From: Endozoicomonas sp. NE40
GTDB lineage: Bacteria; Pseudomonadota; Gammaproteobacteria; Pseudomonadales; Endozoicomonadaceae
Assembly: GCF_040549045.1 (NCBI RefSeq)
Contig: NZ_JBEWTB010000002.1
Span: 3,166,501 to 3,230,500 of the forward strand
Reading direction: 5' to 3'
Length of the DNA stretch: 64,000 nucleotides
Under the pieces are notes generated by a model. That model saw nothing but the letters and a program-made list of their open reading frames with translations. It was not told the DNA's origin and ran no database searches. The position numbers and the translations under genes are program-made. Each line of letters begins with the position of its first letter. Position 1 is the stretch's first letter. Shown in pieces: positions 62,273-64,000 of this stretch.

Positions 62273-62650
62273 AATGATATTCCATGGGGATTGAGGAATG
62301 GGTATGAGTCTGCGTGCTGGCAGTCCTGACTGGATGGTTGCGTCAACACACCGACATCAAAGGTGAAACTTTTCCATCAGGGTTTGTCAGATGTGTTGAA
62401 AAATTCCACAGAAAAAAGCGCAAAAAGTTTATCAATGGCTGCATTGCAGAGTCAGAAAGTGGATGTACGCCTTCTCTTGCGGTGTGTACGTATATAGTAG
62501 TTGATCTTGGACGGGTTTCAGGAGAGGATAAGTAGATGGCTTCCATCTTTCGTCAACACTGTCTTCAACTTGCGGAAAGCCTTCAGGAATAGCCGTTAAA
62601 TTCCTGATTATCAGGACCTGTTCGTGTCATAAAGCCCAGGGGGAAGGGTG
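62273..62650. other. 378-bp divergent intergenic region
   Basis: It separates focA (minus) from the exported barrel-like protein (plus). No gene, clear -35/-10 pair or regulator box is evident. The start of the plus gene is preceded by GGGGAAGGG. Confidence 0.4.
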
Positions 62651-63190
62651 ATGCACCGTAGTCCATTGATTATTTCTGCAATCTGTTTTCTGGTCACTTC
62701 TGCTCATGCAGCCGATACCGTATCGCCTGCTCAGGAAGAATCAGACAAAAAAGCACCAGCCAAGACCAGCACCTTTGATGTTCGTGCTTATCCGGATCAT
62801 TTGTCTGAACTTAAAGTGGTTGAAAAGTATTCCAAAACACACTCTACAGGACTTGTGGTTGATTATTACCCATTTGAACAGAGTGGCTTCAGGGTATCAG
62901 CCGGTGCTTACGGCAGTGACCAGGGGAGTGTCACTGACTCCTATTCCGCAGTAGGCAATAAAACCTATCTGGGCGTTGGCTGGAAAAAGTTACTGGACGA
63001 CGCTAACCGACTGGATGTCAGTGTTGAGGTGGGTGCGTTTTTTGGTGAAGAGAATCGGGTTGAATCTTCTCTGTCCGGAGGTTCCGGAGGAAATGATACC
63101 GGCAATCTGCCGGATAGCCTTGACGCTATGGAGTCTGCGGTAAAAACCGTTAAACCAGTGGTGAGTCTGGGTATTCATTATCGCTTTTAA
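62651..63190 (+). CDS. small outer-membrane beta-barrel-like protein
   Basis: ATG 62651 is chosen, with GGGGAAGGG just upstream. The 179-residue protein has a signal peptide (to AHA), a charged linker and alternating hydrophobic strands (STGLVVDYYPF, FRVSAGAYGS, KTYLGVGWKKL, LDVSVEVGAFFG). It ends VVSLGIHYRF; the terminal aromatic residue is the usual outer-membrane insertion signal. A Gly/Ser/Asn-rich loop (SGGSGGNDTGN) lies near the end. It resembles OmpW-type or small-barrel outer-membrane proteins but the ligand is unknown. Confidence 0.7.
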   Translation: MHRSPLIISAICFLVTSAHAADTVSPAQEESDKKAPAKTSTFDVRAYPDHLSELKVVEKYSKTHSTGLVVDYYPFEQSGFRVSAGAYGSDQGSVTDSYSAVGNKTYLGVGWKKLLDDANRLDVSVEVGAFFGEENRVESSLSGGSGGNDTGNLPDSLDAMESAVKTVKPVVSLGIHYRF

Positions 63191-63313
63191 TCATGCGTCG
63201 CCTCTATTTGTTTTTTGGTCTGGTGTGTCTGTGTCCTGCACTATTGTGTTTAACGAGGTGTCCGGAGTCATCGGATCATTTCATAGTAACTGTCAATATG
63301 AGGCTTTATCCTA

Positions 63314-64000
63314 TTACAATTCCCCATCATCTCCTTGGTACACCCTATCAAGGGCGATGTTGTCGTAACTGAAAGAGTGGCTGCGATGACATTTTTTGTA
63401 GCAAATAACGGCCATTGCAGTTGCTACAAAAAACAAAAATGCACTTCCTGCAGCTGCTACTCCTATGATTTCTTTCGTGCCGAAGGAGCTTTTATCATCT
63501 CTGCTTTGCTGTTTTTGAGTGAAATTTGCCGATGGGATTGTAAGAGACGATGTTGTTGAAACCGTCAGGTCACTTCTGGTTGATTGTGTAATGCGGGGCA
63601 AAGCGGTGGTTGTTCTTTTACGTTCTGTTTGCCAAACGGAAGATCTGGACTCTTTCACCAGACTCACTGTAGAAGTGGGTGTACTGCTTTTTTCAGCCCG
63701 GTTGCCGACAGAAACACTGCTCTTGATTGAGCGAACTGGCGTAACAGTCACAGAAGAACGGGAGTTGTCCGGTGTTTTCTGTAGTGATACAAAGTGAGAA
63801 GAAGCGGTTTCAGTAATACCAGCGGGCAGTGAAGACGTCGGACTGGTGATGATTCTGGCAGGTGTTCTATTCAACTGGCTGGTTGCTCTGGTTAAGAGTG
63901 TGGTTGTGTTTTTCAAAAGAGAAACAGTGGCATCGGACGAAAGTGTCGGCGTACTGCCTCCTGATACCAACTCCGTTATTACCTGGCTGAGGGTTGGGTA
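63314..64000 (-). CDS. single-pass membrane protein with Ser/Thr-rich ectodomain (5' partial)
   Basis: The frame is open to the window edge, so the N-terminus is missing; 228 residues are visible. The outer part is Ser/Thr-rich and low-complexity (about 170 residues, STSTVSLVKESRSSVW and similar). It is followed by one transmembrane helix (IIGVAAAGSAFLFFVATAMAVICY), a basic anchor (KKCHRSHS) and an acidic cytoplasmic tail ending SFSYDNIALDRVYQGDDGEL. This type I, mucin-like layout is more usual in eukaryotes and also recalls large surface proteins of host-associated bacteria. Function unknown. Confidence 0.7.
   Translation of the reverse strand, partial: YPTLSQVITELVSGGSTPTLSSDATVSLLKNTTTLLTRATSQLNRTPARIITSPTSSLPAGITETASSHFVSLQKTPDNSRSSVTVTPVRSIKSSVSVGNRAEKSSTPTSTVSLVKESRSSVWQTERKRTTTALPRITQSTRSDLTVSTTSSLTIPSANFTQKQQSRDDKSSFGTKEIIGVAAAGSAFLFFVATAMAVICYKKCHRSHSFSYDNIALDRVYQGDDGEL

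Noticed and set aside
62314..62535. Short frames between focA and the barrel-like protein
   Set aside because: No signal, motif or ribosome binding site; they overlap each other on both strands.

Overview
The window reads as a chromosome segment of a marine gammaproteobacterium, most like the host-associated Oceanospirillales (Endozoicomonas type). This is inferred from the gene content: YqiA and ParE, the PrkA-YeaH-SpoVR stress operon, the MoxR/Bat operon, marine sulfatases and fucosidase, insertion sequences, and long Thr/Ser-rich exported proteins. No rRNA, tRNA or CRISPR array was seen.

Region 1 (1-16.6 kb) is a locus for a sulfated polysaccharide. It holds a GH43-like glycosidase (5' end outside the window), a Cys-type sulfatase, a GH29 alpha-L-fucosidase, a GH3 beta-glucosidase, a Ser-type sulfatase and a glucoamylase-like hydrolase, nearly all with export signals. 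A sulfated fucose-containing glycan (algal fucan or host mucin) fits best. Between them lie two paralogous lipoprotein genes with ExoP_C-like carbohydrate-binding domains. Both are broken: one by frameshifts and a stop, the other by a frameshift, a stop and a clean ISKra4-family insertion (19-bp inverted repeats, 10-bp target duplication, A-AAA-AAG frameshift site). A palindrome, GAAACGTTT(C), recurs upstream of the lipoprotein, GH3 and Ser-sulfatase genes, suggesting one shared repressor.

Region 2 (16.8-20.5 kb) has a translationally coupled pair of paralogous proteins of unknown function, then an AraC regulator divergent from an MFS exporter. Region 3 (20.5-28.6 kb, minus strand) is a complete MoxR-DUF58-DUF4381-BatA-BatB/C-BatD-BatE operon.

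Region 4 (29-37.6 kb) is a selenium-handling cluster: a C_GCAxxG_C_C protein, YedF, a cysteine desulfurase, a DUF3343 carrier and SelD. It sits beside 8-oxoguanine deaminase and a frameshifted xanthine/urate permease. This pattern is known from the labile-selenium cofactor of molybdenum hydroxylases in purine breakdown. Region 5 (37.6-42.3 kb) is phosphonate uptake: a LysR regulator, a phosphonate-associated Fe-alcohol dehydrogenase and PhnDCE. Region 6 (42.4-47.1 kb) is PrkA-YeaH-SpoVR.

Region 7 (47.3-54.6 kb) is accessory DNA: an orphan CcdA-like protein; a PPTase and a ketosynthase, both truncated by an IS1-family element; an exported beta-helix-like protein with a 27-bp repeat array; and an exported glycosyltransferase with a C-terminal membrane anchor. 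Region 8 (54.6-64 kb) is mostly housekeeping: parE, an acyl-CoA synthetase, a GlpT/UhpT-type transporter, yqiA, a LOG-family protein and focA. It ends with a small outer-membrane barrel protein and a partial single-pass membrane protein with a Ser/Thr-rich ectodomain.

Several genes carry single-base frameshifts or internal stops (near 6.1, 6.75, 8.07, 10.33 and 36.99 kb). They may reflect symbiont-style decay or sequencing errors. The sequence alone does not decide, but the IS insertions show real gene loss.
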